DNA of 64,000 bases from Microbulbifer pacificus (GCF_002959965.1 NZ_PREV01000027.1:1-64000); one strand, 5' to 3'; shown: positions 40,148 through 49,480, counted from the first letter of the stretch. Made by a program: numbers and translations. The notes: a model not told the origin generated them from the letters alone.

Positions 40148-41014
40148 CTACAGAAATGCAACATTTTCATTCAGGTAAAACTGCAGGACGGGGTTGTTGA
40201 TATCTTCCGGATTCTGCAATGCCCAGGAATTATTGACGATGCCCTGGCCAATCAAATGGATCACCGCGGATTCCATCGCGGATAGCAGCGCCAGTTGTGC
40301 CGGTTCATTCGTCGTCGTACCGAGCTCTATTTCCAGCAGTCGCTTGAATTTCACGTAGCGGAATACATCGCCACTGATTGCCTTGGAATAGACGGTCTTT
40401 GATGTGAGAACAGAATGAAGTACCCGGCCCGAGCGTATATCGATTGCGCGCAGGTTGACGGTTATCTGATCTACCCGGTACTGTTCGTCGGCACCTATCC
40501 CGAAGTAGCGGGCTCCGGCGCCCCCCGTCTGTATGTTGGAGTCGTAAGCAACGATTCCGCCTTCGAGTAAAATGTTCGCCGCTACGAGAGAGGGGAGGAT
40601 CGTGTTGTTTTCCGGTGCGTCAGGTTTGGCCAGAGCAGCGCGAATAATCTTTCGCTCGGTCAGCAGATTTTGCAACCCCTCTCTTTCCAGGGGAATAAAC
40701 CAACCGGACTCATTGAGTACGTTCATCAGCATGGAAGCTGCGCCCTGAGTAACCGCCGTGGAGAAACTGCTGGCCGGGGTTGGCTTATATTGGCCCGTCT
40801 GGTCCCTGAAGTTGTAGACGGCGGCCAGTATCTTGCCTTTGGGTTGCGGCAGGTTGAGAAGATCTCTATAGGTGTTATTTCGCGGGGTGAGTTTGGCATC
40901 TTCCAGTCCCGGACCGAACAGCGCGTCCCCGGTATTTTTGACGGCGGTGCAGCCGCTAATTGTCAGCGCAAAGGCCAGCGCGGTGACTATTTTTGAACCT
41001 CTGGTAAACATCAC
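40148..41014 (-). CDS. csgG: Curli secretion channel CsgG
   Basis: Outer-membrane lipoprotein that forms the curli export pore (a nonamer in E. coli). The 288-residue product has the lipobox ISGC, then the CsgG block: PRNNTYRDLLNLPQPKGKIL, AVYNFRDQTGQYKP, the channel-region AASMLMNVLNESGWFIPLER, and LLEGGIVAYDSNIQTGGAGA. SKTVYSKAISGDVFRYVKF is the family signature near the C-terminal third. Length and layout are close to E. coli CsgG. It lies between csgF and the csgB-like gene. Confidence 0.97.
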   Translation of the reverse strand: MMFTRGSKIVTALAFALTISGCTAVKNTGDALFGPGLEDAKLTPRNNTYRDLLNLPQPKGKILAAVYNFRDQTGQYKPTPASSFSTAVTQGAASMLMNVLNESGWFIPLEREGLQNLLTERKIIRAALAKPDAPENNTILPSLVAANILLEGGIVAYDSNIQTGGAGARYFGIGADEQYRVDQITVNLRAIDIRSGRVLHSVLTSKTVYSKAISGDVFRYVKFKRLLEIELGTTTNEPAQLALLSAMESAVIHLIGQGIVNNSWALQNPEDINNPVLQFYLNENVAFL

Positions 41015-41136
41015 GCGTTTCTCCGATATTATTCGCGATTATTCAGGATTTACGGGTCAGTCCGGGTGCTTCATTGTGGACTTGTTTCGTTACTTCCTTC
41101 CGTGGTTTTCCTGTAAGTGCACTTGATTGCGTTGAA

Positions 41137-41556
41137 TCAGTTGGTGGGGTTTAGCCCACTGACGATGATTTCGCTTTTATCACCTGTAGCGCGGTCGGTG
41201 ATGAGTACTGTAAGAACACCATCGTTATCGAGAATTTGAACGATGAAGTCATCGGTAACCAACTCACCGCTATTGCCGTCACCCACATCGGTCAACAATT
41301 GGTTCAGAAGCCGGGTTTCCAGGGAGTCGGTAAACCGGTCAAGGGCGCTGGGAGCTTCGTAGAGATCCTCCGGCCGGTCCGGATCCTGATGATCATCCTG
41401 CGACTGTGCATTCTGTATCAAATAGGTGCCGTTAAGCGGGTTGCCACCGAAATTCGGGTTGCGTGGTTCGTAAATCAATTCTGTCGCCGTGGCCGGGCCG
41501 CAACAAAGGGCGAAGCACGGTATCAGAAGCACCCCTGCATTTATTCTGTATTTCAT
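41137..41556 (-). CDS. csgF: Curli assembly factor CsgF
   Basis: Periplasm/surface factor that caps the CsgG pore and couples secretion to nucleation. The signal peptide is followed by the diagnostic mature start ELIYEPRNPNFGGNPLNG, the part known to bind inside the CsgG channel. The 139-residue protein then has an acidic Asp/Gln stretch and a C-terminal strand-rich region (DDFIVQILDNDGVLTVLITD). Its ATG overlaps the stop of csgE (ATGA). Confidence 0.95.
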   Translation of the reverse strand: MKYRINAGVLLIPCFALCCGPATATELIYEPRNPNFGGNPLNGTYLIQNAQSQDDHQDPDRPEDLYEAPSALDRFTDSLETRLLNQLLTDVGDGNSGELVTDDFIVQILDNDGVLTVLITDRATGDKSEIIVSGLNPTN

Positions 41557-41999
41557 CAGAGTTCATCCTTTCCTAAGTCGAAGTGATCGGTGAATGCTTC
41601 ACGAACTTTCTCCTGAAGCACCATTTCATGGATCATTTGTGATGCCTGTTCCGCCATTTCGCGGATGTTATTTGTGCTCGGACTGATAAAGCGTCGAAAT
41701 ACCGTTTTATCGTTGTAGGTAATCCAGATCAGGTTTCCCCAACGTGCAGACGGACGTTCCTGTATGGTGAGGTTGTAATCACTGTCCGGGTAGTTGAGGT
41801 TCCGGTACTCGCTCATATAGCGGGCAAAATCGTGCCCGGTGCGAGTGATGGTCTGATCTACATTGAATCCGCTGATTTCATCTTCGATGCGCCCGCTGTC
41901 TTCACTCGCGGTGTTCGATTGCTCCAGGGTTCCGCTGTCTCCATCCTGAGCGAAACTGAGTTGAGCGAATAATATAAGTATCAAAAAGAGAAGCTTCAT
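41556..41999 (-). CDS. csgE: Curli assembly factor CsgE
   Basis: Periplasmic adaptor that seals CsgG and guides subunits into it. The signal peptide MKLLFLILILFAQLSFA precedes an acidic spacer and the CsgE core: SGFNVDQTITRTGHDFARYM, NLTIQERPSARWGNLIWITY, VFRRFISPST. 147 residues. It overlaps csgD by 4 bp and csgF by 3 bp, so csgD-csgE-csgF form one coupled unit. Confidence 0.94.
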   Translation of the reverse strand: MKLLFLILILFAQLSFAQDGDSGTLEQSNTASEDSGRIEDEISGFNVDQTITRTGHDFARYMSEYRNLNYPDSDYNLTIQERPSARWGNLIWITYNDKTVFRRFISPSTNNIREMAEQASQMIHEMVLQEKVREAFTDHFDLGKDEL

Positions 42000-42589
42000 A
42001 TCCTTTCAACCTGGAGATGCAGCTTTGCCCAATTGCTCGCCTGTAGGCGATTTTTAACTCCGATCTTCCGGAAAATGTTGTACATGTGATTCTTGACGGT
42101 GTGCTCGCTGAGATGCAGGCGAGAGGCAATGATACTGTTCGGTTCTCCGGTGGTAAGCTGCGCCAGTATTTCCTGTTCGCGTTTGGTAAGAAGGAGCTGT
42201 GAACGAGAGTCACTGTCTCCCTGAGTCCGCGTGTTGTGAATGGCAAGATCCAGTTTATTAATAAGCTCTTTCTGACTGGATCGATTGTCGCAAAGAAAAA
42301 TGAATTTCCTGTCTTCCAATGGGATGGTTATGTATCCGGGAAGGTCTGCCGGGAAATTGATCAGCAAAACCCTGGAGTGAGTTATGTTTTTTAAGTAGTT
42401 GAACTCTGCACTTGGCGTGGATTTTGCTGTTAGGGCATAACAATCCACAACGATTACGTCGTAGTTTTTGAGGCAGTGTTTTTGTTTCCCGAATTCTGAT
42501 TTTTCCCAGTTGAATGGAAGGGATTCTGAAATAAGTGAATACAGCAAATCCCCATGGAGGCCGGAATCGCTCAGAAAGAGAGTCGGCAT
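41996..42589 (-). CDS. csgD: CsgD-like LuxR-family regulator
   Basis: Transcription factor expected to switch on curli genes. The 197-residue protein has an N-terminal receiver-like alpha-beta domain without a clear phospho-acceptor site and a C-terminal LuxR-type helix-turn-helix (LTKREQEILAQLTTGEPNSI, HLSEHTVKNHMYNIFRKIGV). The ATG at 42589 is chosen because GGGGA lies 5 bases upstream; the TTG four codons earlier overlaps that site. It leads the csgDEFG unit, unlike E. coli where csgDEFG and csgBAC are divergent. Confidence 0.9.
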   Translation of the reverse strand: MPTLFLSDSGLHGDLLYSLISESLPFNWEKSEFGKQKHCLKNYDVIVVDCYALTAKSTPSAEFNYLKNITHSRVLLINFPADLPGYITIPLEDRKFIFLCDNRSSQKELINKLDLAIHNTRTQGDSDSRSQLLLTKREQEILAQLTTGEPNSIIASRLHLSEHTVKNHMYNIFRKIGVKNRLQASNWAKLHLQVERI

Positions 42590-43062
42590 AAATGTCCCCA
42601 AAAGTTAGCCCTTGAATGTCAGAAAATAAGATGTTTGGCACTGTCTGGAATATGGGTTGGCTGTCGGCCGACATTCCTTGTGTGCTTTTGGAGTGGCGGG
42701 ACACTCTTGTTGTTTTGCAGACGGAGTGTGCGCCATTTCACTTAAGTGAAAAATCTCATTCCCTGAGAAATTTGTATGGAGTGTAGACGTGATTTCTGGG
42801 TGGGCTGAAACTTTCAATGCCAGTTGTTACATGATTTTTTGCGTTAAGAAATATATTTTTAAGAAGTCGTTTATAGGTGCTCGTTTAGGTGCTCGTTTTT
42901 TACCTGGTGCATTTCAGGTAATGGCTCATGATGTTGGAGTAATACTCTAATTCCACTCTCTCGGTTGCCGTCACTTTGAGAGTGTGGGATAAATAGGGGG
43001 GAATATTCCGCCATGGAGAATTTTCGATTAACTCTGTAAAACCTGTTTCTCTAAATTCGATC
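42590..43062. promoter_or_regulatory. csgD upstream region with palindrome and tandem repeat
   Basis: 473 bp without a gene between csgD (minus) and the HlyD-like gene (plus). It contains the perfect palindrome TTCACTTAAGTGAA (42737-42750) and a 12-bp tandem duplication TAGGTGCTCGTT (42874-42897), and is clearly AT-rich. Both promoters must be here; long, AT-rich csgD promoters that integrate several signals are usual. Confidence 0.6.
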
Positions 43063-44199
43063 ATGGATGTGGTGATGTTCTCACTGCTGTCACTGGCCCT
43101 CATTTCTTGTGGCCAGCGGCGAGATACTGCGCTCGGTACCCTCGAGTGGGACCGCATTGCCATGCCTGCGCCGGCGGCTGAGAGAATTGTGGATATTCGT
43201 GTCAGGGAAGGGCAGGAGGTACAGCGAGGGGACATTCTGTTACAGCTTGACCCGGAGCAGACCCGCGCCAGGTTGGCCTCTGCCCAGGCCGCGGTGAAAC
43301 AGCAGATGGCGGCATTGGTGGAGCTGGAGGTTGGCCCTCGCACCGAGGAAATAGAGCGTTCGCGCGCGGAGCTGGCGGCGGCCCAGGCCAATGCCGTGGA
43401 TGCGGAAGCGGACTACCGTCGTCTGAGTGCGCTGGGCCCCAAAAATTACGCGTCCAAATCGGATATTGATGCGGCTCGTGCAGCGGCGGCGGGTGCCCGC
43501 GCACAGGTACGGGCCGCCCAGGAGCAGTTGCTGGAGCTTGAGCGCGGCAACCGCCCGGAAGATATAGAACAGGGCGAGGCCTCTCTGGCGCAGGCTCGCG
43601 CCGAGGCGGAGGCCCAGAGAGTATTGTTGGAAAAACTGACGCTGCGTGCGCCACGCAGCGGCTTCATCGACAGTATTCCGTTCAAGCTTGGGGATGAAGC
43701 GCCGGTGGGGGCATCGCTGGTGGTAATGTTGGTTGGGGAAACACCTTACGCGCGGGTCTATGTTCCTCAGTCCATACGCAGCCGGGTACAGGTGGGCAGC
43801 TCGGCGCTGGTTACTCTTGAAGGTACTGGCGGAAAACACAACAGCGATTTCGGGACATTCACCGGGCGCGTGCGTATGGTCCGCAATGATCCAAGCTTTA
43901 CTCCTTATTACGCGTTGACCGGAGATGATGTTGCGCGTCTGAGTTATATCGCCGAGATTCAGTTGCAACAGAATGCGGCTCACCTTCCGGCGGGGCTGCC
44001 GCTGCGCGCGGCGTTCGTTCCCTCATCCGCGGCCAATCCACGAACTGCTGACATTCCGCGCTTGCCCCCGGAAAACCGGAGTTTCGAATCGGAGAATGAC
44101 GAGACTGGAGAGTATAAGGAGGGCGGTGCGCCGTATCCGGATACTCCGTTTCCCGATGCTGAAAAGGAATCTCTCGATTATTTCGAGAACCACAAATAA
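43063..44199 (+). CDS. HlyD-family membrane fusion protein of an ABC exporter
   Basis: Periplasmic adaptor of 378 residues that links an inner-membrane exporter to the outer membrane. The N-terminus looks like a lipoprotein signal (MFSLLSLALISC). A biotinyl-lipoyl half-motif (RIVDIRVREGQEVQRGDILL) is followed by a coiled-coil hairpin rich in Ala/Glu/Arg (about 70-190) and the second half (LTLRAPRSGFIDSIPFKLGD). The last 50 residues are an acidic, Pro-rich tail not typical for the family. It is followed 15 bp later by its ATPase and then the permease. Confidence 0.85.
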   Translation: MDVVMFSLLSLALISCGQRRDTALGTLEWDRIAMPAPAAERIVDIRVREGQEVQRGDILLQLDPEQTRARLASAQAAVKQQMAALVELEVGPRTEEIERSRAELAAAQANAVDAEADYRRLSALGPKNYASKSDIDAARAAAAGARAQVRAAQEQLLELERGNRPEDIEQGEASLAQARAEAEAQRVLLEKLTLRAPRSGFIDSIPFKLGDEAPVGASLVVMLVGETPYARVYVPQSIRSRVQVGSSALVTLEGTGGKHNSDFGTFTGRVRMVRNDPSFTPYYALTGDDVARLSYIAEIQLQQNAAHLPAGLPLRAAFVPSSAANPRTADIPRLPPENRSFESENDETGEYKEGGAPYPDTPFPDAEKESLDYFENHK

Positions 44200-44214
44200 A
44201 TACGGCCAGATGCA

Positions 44215-45201
44215 ATGGACGACGACATCGCCATCCGGGCGCGTGGGCTCAGTAAAACATTCGGCAGCCTGAAGGCGGTGGACGATGTGGATCTCACGGT
44301 GCCGAAGCGGCAGATCTATGGATTTCTCGGCCCGAATGGCTCGGGTAAATCCACCAGTATCCGGATGCTTTGCGGGCTTCTCACGCCTACGGCGGGGGAA
44401 ATAGAGGTGCTTGGCTTGCGGATTCCCGCGGAGGCGGAAATCCTGCGTCAGCATATCGGCTATATGACCCAGCAATTTTCCCTGTTTGCCGATCTGAGTG
44501 TACGTGAGAACCTGGAGTTTCTGTCCGCGGTGCAGAATATGTCGTCGCGGGCGGCGAAAGCACGAATCGACGAGCTGCTGGTGGAGTATCACTTCGAGGG
44601 GCGTGCCGATCAGCTGGCGGGCACAATGAGCGGTGGGCAAAAACAGCGTCTGGCACTGGCCGGTGCCGTTATCCATCAACCGGAACTGCTGTTTCTGGAC
44701 GAGCCCACCAGTGCAGTGGATCCCGAATCCCGGCGGGATTTCTGGGAAAAACTGTTTGAGCTCACCGATGGCGGTACCACCATCCTCGTATCTACTCACT
44801 ATATGGATGAAGCGGAGCGCTGCCATCGTCTCGCCATCCTCGACCGGGGCCGGTTGGCTGCGGACGGCAGCCCGGCGGAGCTGACCGACAGGATAGCGGG
44901 GCGCACCTTGCTGGTGGAAACCGACCGTCAGCGCAGTGCACGGGAGGTGTTGCTGGGCGTCCCCGGTGTCATCAGCGCGGCGCAGATCGGTAACAGTCTG
45001 CGTCTCCTGACCGAGGGTGCACAGGTAACCCCGGAGGCGATGCGGAAGGAAATGCAGGAGGCGTTGCGCGCCGCCGCTGTTGATGCGCGGATCCATCCGG
45101 TAACGCCGAGTCTGGAAGATGTGTTTGTGGCGGTTACCCATCACGCCTCTGACTCTGAACGCAATAGGCAGAACACGGTCTCCCAGCAGGAGCGCCTGTG
45201 A
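44215..45201 (+). CDS. ABC exporter ATP-binding protein
   Basis: Drives the adjacent ABC-2 permease with ATP. The 328-residue protein has Walker A GPNGSGKST, Q-loop GYMTQQFSLFADLSV, signature MSGGQKQRLALAGA, Walker B LLFLDEPTSAVDPESR and the H-loop STHYMDEAERC. About 100 residues after the nucleotide-binding domain (DGSPAELTDRIAGR onwards) are typical of drug-resistance-type ATPases related to YhhG/YbhF. It overlaps the permease gene by 4 bp (GTGA). Confidence 0.93.
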   Translation: MDDDIAIRARGLSKTFGSLKAVDDVDLTVPKRQIYGFLGPNGSGKSTSIRMLCGLLTPTAGEIEVLGLRIPAEAEILRQHIGYMTQQFSLFADLSVRENLEFLSAVQNMSSRAAKARIDELLVEYHFEGRADQLAGTMSGGQKQRLALAGAVIHQPELLFLDEPTSAVDPESRRDFWEKLFELTDGGTTILVSTHYMDEAERCHRLAILDRGRLAADGSPAELTDRIAGRTLLVETDRQRSAREVLLGVPGVISAAQIGNSLRLLTEGAQVTPEAMRKEMQEALRAAAVDARIHPVTPSLEDVFVAVTHHASDSERNRQNTVSQQERL

Positions 45202-46322
45202 ACGGTCGCCGCCTGTTTGCGGTACTGCAGAAGGAGTTCCGGCAGATGCGCCGGGATCGCATGACGCTCGCGATGATCATCGGCATTCCCATCATGCAGT
45301 TGATCCTGTTTGGCTATGCCATCAATCTCAACCTCCGCCACCTGCCAGCGGCTATTGCCGATCAGGCGGAAACGAGCGCTTCGCGTCAACAGGTGATGGA
45401 TATGCTGGCCACCGAAGTGATTGATCCGGTGGCGAACGCGCAGACGCCGGAGCAATTGATGGCGATGCTGCGCCGCGGCGAGATCAGTGTGGGCATCGTT
45501 ATACCCTACGATTATGAGCGGCGTCTCGCACTGGGGCAGGAGGCAATCCAGATTCTGGTGGATGGCAGCGATACCGTGGTACAGAGTGCGGCGGCACAGT
45601 TGGCGCAGGTGCCGGTGAGGGAGCCGCCGCCGGAGAGCGACATTCGTTTACCCGTTCGTCAGTCCTCAGTACCGCTACCGCAAGGTCCGGTAAGTATTGT
45701 CAGCTTCTACAATCCCCAGAGGGTGTCGGCGATCAATATCGTACCGGGACTGATCGGCATTATCCTCACCATGACCATGGTGATGTTCACCGCCGTGGCC
45801 ATCGTCCGCGAGCGTGAGCGGGGCAATATGGAACTGCTGATTGCCACGCCGGTAAGCAGCGCGGAGCTGATGATTGGCAAGGTACTTCCATACGGTCTGG
45901 TGGGATTGATCCAGACCAGTCTGATCCTGCTGCTCGGCACCTGGCTGTTTGGCGTGCCCATTCGCGGCAGTATGCTGGATGTGTATATCGCCGCAGTGTT
46001 GCTGATTCTCGCGAACCTGACCATGGGGTTACTGATCTCCACCCGCGCCCAGTCCCAGTTTCAGGCGATGCAGATGACCTTTTTCGTGTTTCTGCCATCC
46101 ATCCTCCTTTCCGGGTTTATGTTCCCCTTCGACGGCATGCCAAAGGCGGCGCAGTGGTTGGCGGAAATACTGCCACTCACCCATTTCCTGCGCCTGATCC
46201 GCGGTGTGATGCTGCGGGGGGCCGGGGTGCTTGAGCTGTGGCCGGACCTGCTGGCGCTGGTGGTGTTTATTGCGGTGATGATGACCCTGACGGTGTTGCG
46301 CTTCCGCAAACGTCTCGACTGA
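45198..46322 (+). CDS. ABC-2 type exporter permease
   Basis: Inner-membrane permease of 374 residues, the YhhJ/YbhS type. One N-terminal membrane helix (MTLAMIIGIPIMQLILFGYA) is followed by a large periplasmic domain (about 45-165) and five C-terminal helices including IVPGLIGIILTMTMVMFTAV and the family run MFPFDGMPKAAQWLAEILPL. The conserved SRERERGNMELLIATPVSS-like loop (VRERERGNMELLIATPVSS) lies between helices. Starts with GTG overlapping the ATPase stop. One permease gene means a homodimer. The substrate is unknown. Confidence 0.92.
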   Translation: MNGRRLFAVLQKEFRQMRRDRMTLAMIIGIPIMQLILFGYAINLNLRHLPAAIADQAETSASRQQVMDMLATEVIDPVANAQTPEQLMAMLRRGEISVGIVIPYDYERRLALGQEAIQILVDGSDTVVQSAAAQLAQVPVREPPPESDIRLPVRQSSVPLPQGPVSIVSFYNPQRVSAINIVPGLIGIILTMTMVMFTAVAIVRERERGNMELLIATPVSSAELMIGKVLPYGLVGLIQTSLILLLGTWLFGVPIRGSMLDVYIAAVLLILANLTMGLLISTRAQSQFQAMQMTFFVFLPSILLSGFMFPFDGMPKAAQWLAEILPLTHFLRLIRGVMLRGAGVLELWPDLLALVVFIAVMMTLTVLRFRKRLD

Positions 46323-46563
46323 GCCGGCAGCCTGTCGGTGCAATACAGTGCGGAGTTCCCTTGTATATTTTGCCGCCATGGCGAGTTTCGCGTCGGAAGT
46401 GTGATCCCATAAAAAGTAAATAATGCGGTGTGTTTGATAGCATGCGAGGGACATTTCACTTTTTCGGGCGGCAGTTTCCGCCACGCGCACGACTACGAGA
46501 CTGATGTCGGGTCTGTACATAAAAGAATCGTTGCTGGATGCCAGCAGGGGAGGAAGCTGTACC

Positions 46564-47994
46564 ATGACCGAGATTTTCCAGAGTTTACCTACGTGGCTGT
46601 GGTTTATTGTTGCGCTGACTGCGTTGTTTCTGGCGCGCAGGCCTGTGCATCAGGGGATCTACGCCCTGGCGCGTTTTTTCCACCAGTCTCTGCGCCTGGG
46701 GGCCAATGCAGTCGCAGCGACGGAGGCGCGGCTGCAACTGCGCAATCGCGAGGTGCTGATGGCCGCGGGTCGCGAGGCCACCGAGCGGCATATCGAGCGG
46801 GAATTCGACCGTATCGAGAGCGCGATGAAAAAGGAACTCGCGCAGTATCCGGCCCTGCACCGCAGACTCTGCGAGCAGTTGACCGCCATCGACGAAGACT
46901 ATGTGCGCAGCGCCGAAGTGCCGCCGGAACCCACCAACTGGGCCAAGGCCATTAAGGCCGTGGCGGAGATTCCCGCCAAACAGGACCCGGTGGTGGGGGA
47001 TGTGCTGGAGACCATTCACGGCTCCATGCGCAAGGCGGAAGCCAAGGCCCTGGAAGCCTACCGGGAATCCGCGCGCGAACGACACCAGCTGTTAAAGCGC
47101 ATGATGCCTGCCTGGCGCGCGATTCTTCACAGCCTGGGTAAGGTCAACAAGACGGTCACCACGGTGCACCAGCGTGCCAAAGTCGTGGATGGCCATATGG
47201 ACCGTTACGAAGAAATCCTGCAGAGCAGCGACCGCGCCCAGCGCATGCTGTCGTCCTCTTCCCTCAGTCAGTTTTTCATCTCTGCGTTTGTGTTGGCCAT
47301 TGCGGTGGGTGGTGCACTCATCAACTTCCACCTGATTGCCCGGCCAATGACCGAGATGGTCGGTGGTACCAGTTATATCGGTAGCTTCCGAATTGCGGAC
47401 ATATCTGCGCTGGTGATTATCCTCGTGGAAATCACCATGGGGCTGTTCATGATGGAGTGTCTGCGCATCACCCGCCTGTTCCCGGTGATCAGTGCCCTGC
47501 ACGACAAACTGCGCACGCGGATGATGTGGGCGGCGTTTGCACTGCTATTTTTTCTGGCCTCGGTGGAGGCCGGGCTCGCATTTATGCGCGAGATCCTGAT
47601 GCAGGAAGACCTGGCGGTGAGCGCCCAATTGCGTGGAGACGAAGTGGCCGCGACCACGACAAGTGTCTACTGGATCACTACCGCCGCGCAGATGGGGATG
47701 GGCTTTATCCTGCCGTTCGCACTGACGTTTGTGGCCATTCCACTGGAAAATTTTATTGCCTCCACCCGCACCGTGATCGGTATTTTCGCTGCATTTTTCC
47801 TGCGGGTTCTGGCGGTGGTATTGCGCCTTACCGGTACCGGAATCTGGCGCACCGGCACGATGCTGGCCAGGGTGTACGATATCGTCATCTTTTTCCCACT
47901 GTGGCTGGAAAGCCGCTTCCAGCGCTGGCGGGAGCAGGTGACATTGAAGTCGGATAAAACCAAATCCCCTGCGGAATTGGAGGAGGCTCTATGA
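46564..47994 (+). CDS. Polytopic membrane protein of unknown function, paired with a VWA lipoprotein
   Basis: I do not recognise a named family. The 476-residue protein starts with a membrane helix (LPTWLWFIVALTALFLA), then about 190 residues of charged helix, likely coiled coil (EARLQLRNREVLM, KAEAKALEAYRESARERHQL). At least five more membrane segments follow (for example FFISAFVLAIAVGGALINFH and IITAAQ-like ITTAAQMGMGFILPFALTF). The ATG at 46564 has GGAGG 10 bases upstream. The following gene overlaps by 4 bp, so the two products probably act together at the inner membrane. Confidence 0.75.
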   Translation: MTEIFQSLPTWLWFIVALTALFLARRPVHQGIYALARFFHQSLRLGANAVAATEARLQLRNREVLMAAGREATERHIEREFDRIESAMKKELAQYPALHRRLCEQLTAIDEDYVRSAEVPPEPTNWAKAIKAVAEIPAKQDPVVGDVLETIHGSMRKAEAKALEAYRESARERHQLLKRMMPAWRAILHSLGKVNKTVTTVHQRAKVVDGHMDRYEEILQSSDRAQRMLSSSSLSQFFISAFVLAIAVGGALINFHLIARPMTEMVGGTSYIGSFRIADISALVIILVEITMGLFMMECLRITRLFPVISALHDKLRTRMMWAAFALLFFLASVEAGLAFMREILMQEDLAVSAQLRGDEVAATTTSVYWITTAAQMGMGFILPFALTFVAIPLENFIASTRTVIGIFAAFFLRVLAVVLRLTGTGIWRTGTMLARVYDIVIFFPLWLESRFQRWREQVTLKSDKTKSPAELEEAL

Positions 47995-48641
47995 GAAACC
48001 CGATACCGGTTTTGGTGTGGGTGATGAGCGCGCTGTTGCTGGTTTCCTGCGGTGAACCCATCGCGCGCAATCAGGGGGTGTACATGTTGATCGACACCTC
48101 CGGGACCTATACCGATGAACTCGGCAAGGCGCAGCAGGTGATCAATTACACCCTGGCCAGGCTCAACCCGGGAGATACCTTCGCCGTGGCCAGCATCAAC
48201 ACCGGCAGCTTCAGCGAAAAAAATATCCATGCGAAAGTAACCTTCGACGACCGCCCAAGTGTTACCAATAAACAGAAGCAGGCGTTCCAGCAGGCCATCG
48301 ACAGCTTTGTTGCAAGTGCCAAACCGGCGGATTACACCGACATCACCGGCGGTCTGTTACAGGCGGTGGAATTTCTCAATGAAAAAGAACCGGGGCGTAA
48401 AACCATCCTGATCTTTTCCGACCTCAAGGAAGAAATAAAGGAAGGTTACAACCGGGAGGTGCCTCTGGCATTGCAGGGATTCGATCTGGTAGCCCTGAAC
48501 GTGACCAAACTGCGCTCGGACAATGTCGACCCCAACGCATACCTGACCCGTCTGCAACAATGGCAACAGAAGGTGGAGCAGAATGGCGGCAGCTGGCGGG
48601 TGGTAAACGATCTCGAGCGGTTGGAAAAAATCCTGCAGTAA
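47991..48641 (+). CDS. VWA-domain lipoprotein
   Basis: A 216-residue exported protein with a lipobox (LLLVSC, Cys lipidated) and then a von Willebrand A fold: the metal-site motif LIDTSGTYTD (D-x-S-x-T), an ITGGL turn carrying the Thr and IFSDLKE with the distal Asp. Such domains bind protein partners through a divalent metal ion. No fused effector domain is present. It overlaps the membrane protein gene by 4 bp, suggesting a joint complex. The function is unknown. Confidence 0.75.
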   Translation: MRNPIPVLVWVMSALLLVSCGEPIARNQGVYMLIDTSGTYTDELGKAQQVINYTLARLNPGDTFAVASINTGSFSEKNIHAKVTFDDRPSVTNKQKQAFQQAIDSFVASAKPADYTDITGGLLQAVEFLNEKEPGRKTILIFSDLKEEIKEGYNREVPLALQGFDLVALNVTKLRSDNVDPNAYLTRLQQWQQKVEQNGGSWRVVNDLERLEKILQ

Positions 48642-48664
48642 ACGGCCACGGAACGCAGTAACCC

Positions 48665-49480
48665 ATGAGTGATGTCACGCCCGGGAGCGGGTGCTGGAAC
48701 AGTGGACGGGCGCGTCCCATGGTGATAGCCCATGGCGATGAATCCGGCTGTGGGCTCTATCCCGGCAATACCCTGTTGTATCTGCACAAGATGGTTGAAC
48801 TGGGTGTAGAGGCACTGGAGCTGGACCTCAATCTCACTGCAGACGGCCACCTGATTCTGATGCACGACGCGACCCTTGAACGCACCACCGATGGCCGTGG
48901 TGCGGTAATCGAACACACACTGGCGCAGTTGCGCACACTCAATGCCGCGCACAACTGGAGTCGCGATGGTCGTTGCTTTCCCTACCGCGACAACCCCATC
49001 CGGGTTGCCACAGTCGACGAAGTATTTGCACAGATTCCGAACGTTCCCCTGATCATCGAGTTAAAAAACAATGATCCGGAGGCTGCGCGGGCACTGAGCC
49101 GTGCCATTGAAACCGCAGATTGCCACGAATGGGTGATCGTCTCGTCATTCCACCGCGCGGTCATTCGCGAGTTCCGCCGGTTGTGTCCACAGGCGCGCAC
49201 CGGTGTCACCATGCCGGAAGCACTATTGTTCTATATCGCCCAGTGGCTGGGGGCTGCGCGTTGGCTGCACTGCGAATACCGGGCCATGCAGTTGCCCATG
49301 CATTACCTGGGCCTGAATGTGTACTCTCGCCGGTTTGTATTCGCCGCGCGCAAGCACCATCTGCATTTAGCTGTCTGGACCGTGGATGATGAAAAGCAGA
49401 TGCAACACTATATCGCCCTTGGCCTCGACGGTATCGTCACCAACCGGCCGGACAGGCTACTGAAATTGCTGGAAGAATAA
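48665..49480 (+). CDS. Glycerophosphodiester phosphodiesterase family protein (first of two)
   Basis: TIM-barrel enzyme expected to split glycerophosphodiesters into glycerol-3-phosphate and an alcohol. The 271-residue product has VIAHGDESGCGLYPGNT, ELDLNLTADGHLILMHDATL (E-x-D metal ligands and HD) and EELKNND-like LIIELKNND, with TVDDEKQM and GLDGIVTNRPD at the end. The usual HRG...PENT is altered to HGD...PGNT. No signal peptide is seen, so it is probably cytosolic. Its stop is directly followed by the paralogue. Confidence 0.88.
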   Translation: MSDVTPGSGCWNSGRARPMVIAHGDESGCGLYPGNTLLYLHKMVELGVEALELDLNLTADGHLILMHDATLERTTDGRGAVIEHTLAQLRTLNAAHNWSRDGRCFPYRDNPIRVATVDEVFAQIPNVPLIIELKNNDPEAARALSRAIETADCHEWVIVSSFHRAVIREFRRLCPQARTGVTMPEALLFYIAQWLGAARWLHCEYRAMQLPMHYLGLNVYSRRFVFAARKHHLHLAVWTVDDEKQMQHYIALGLDGIVTNRPDRLLKLLEE

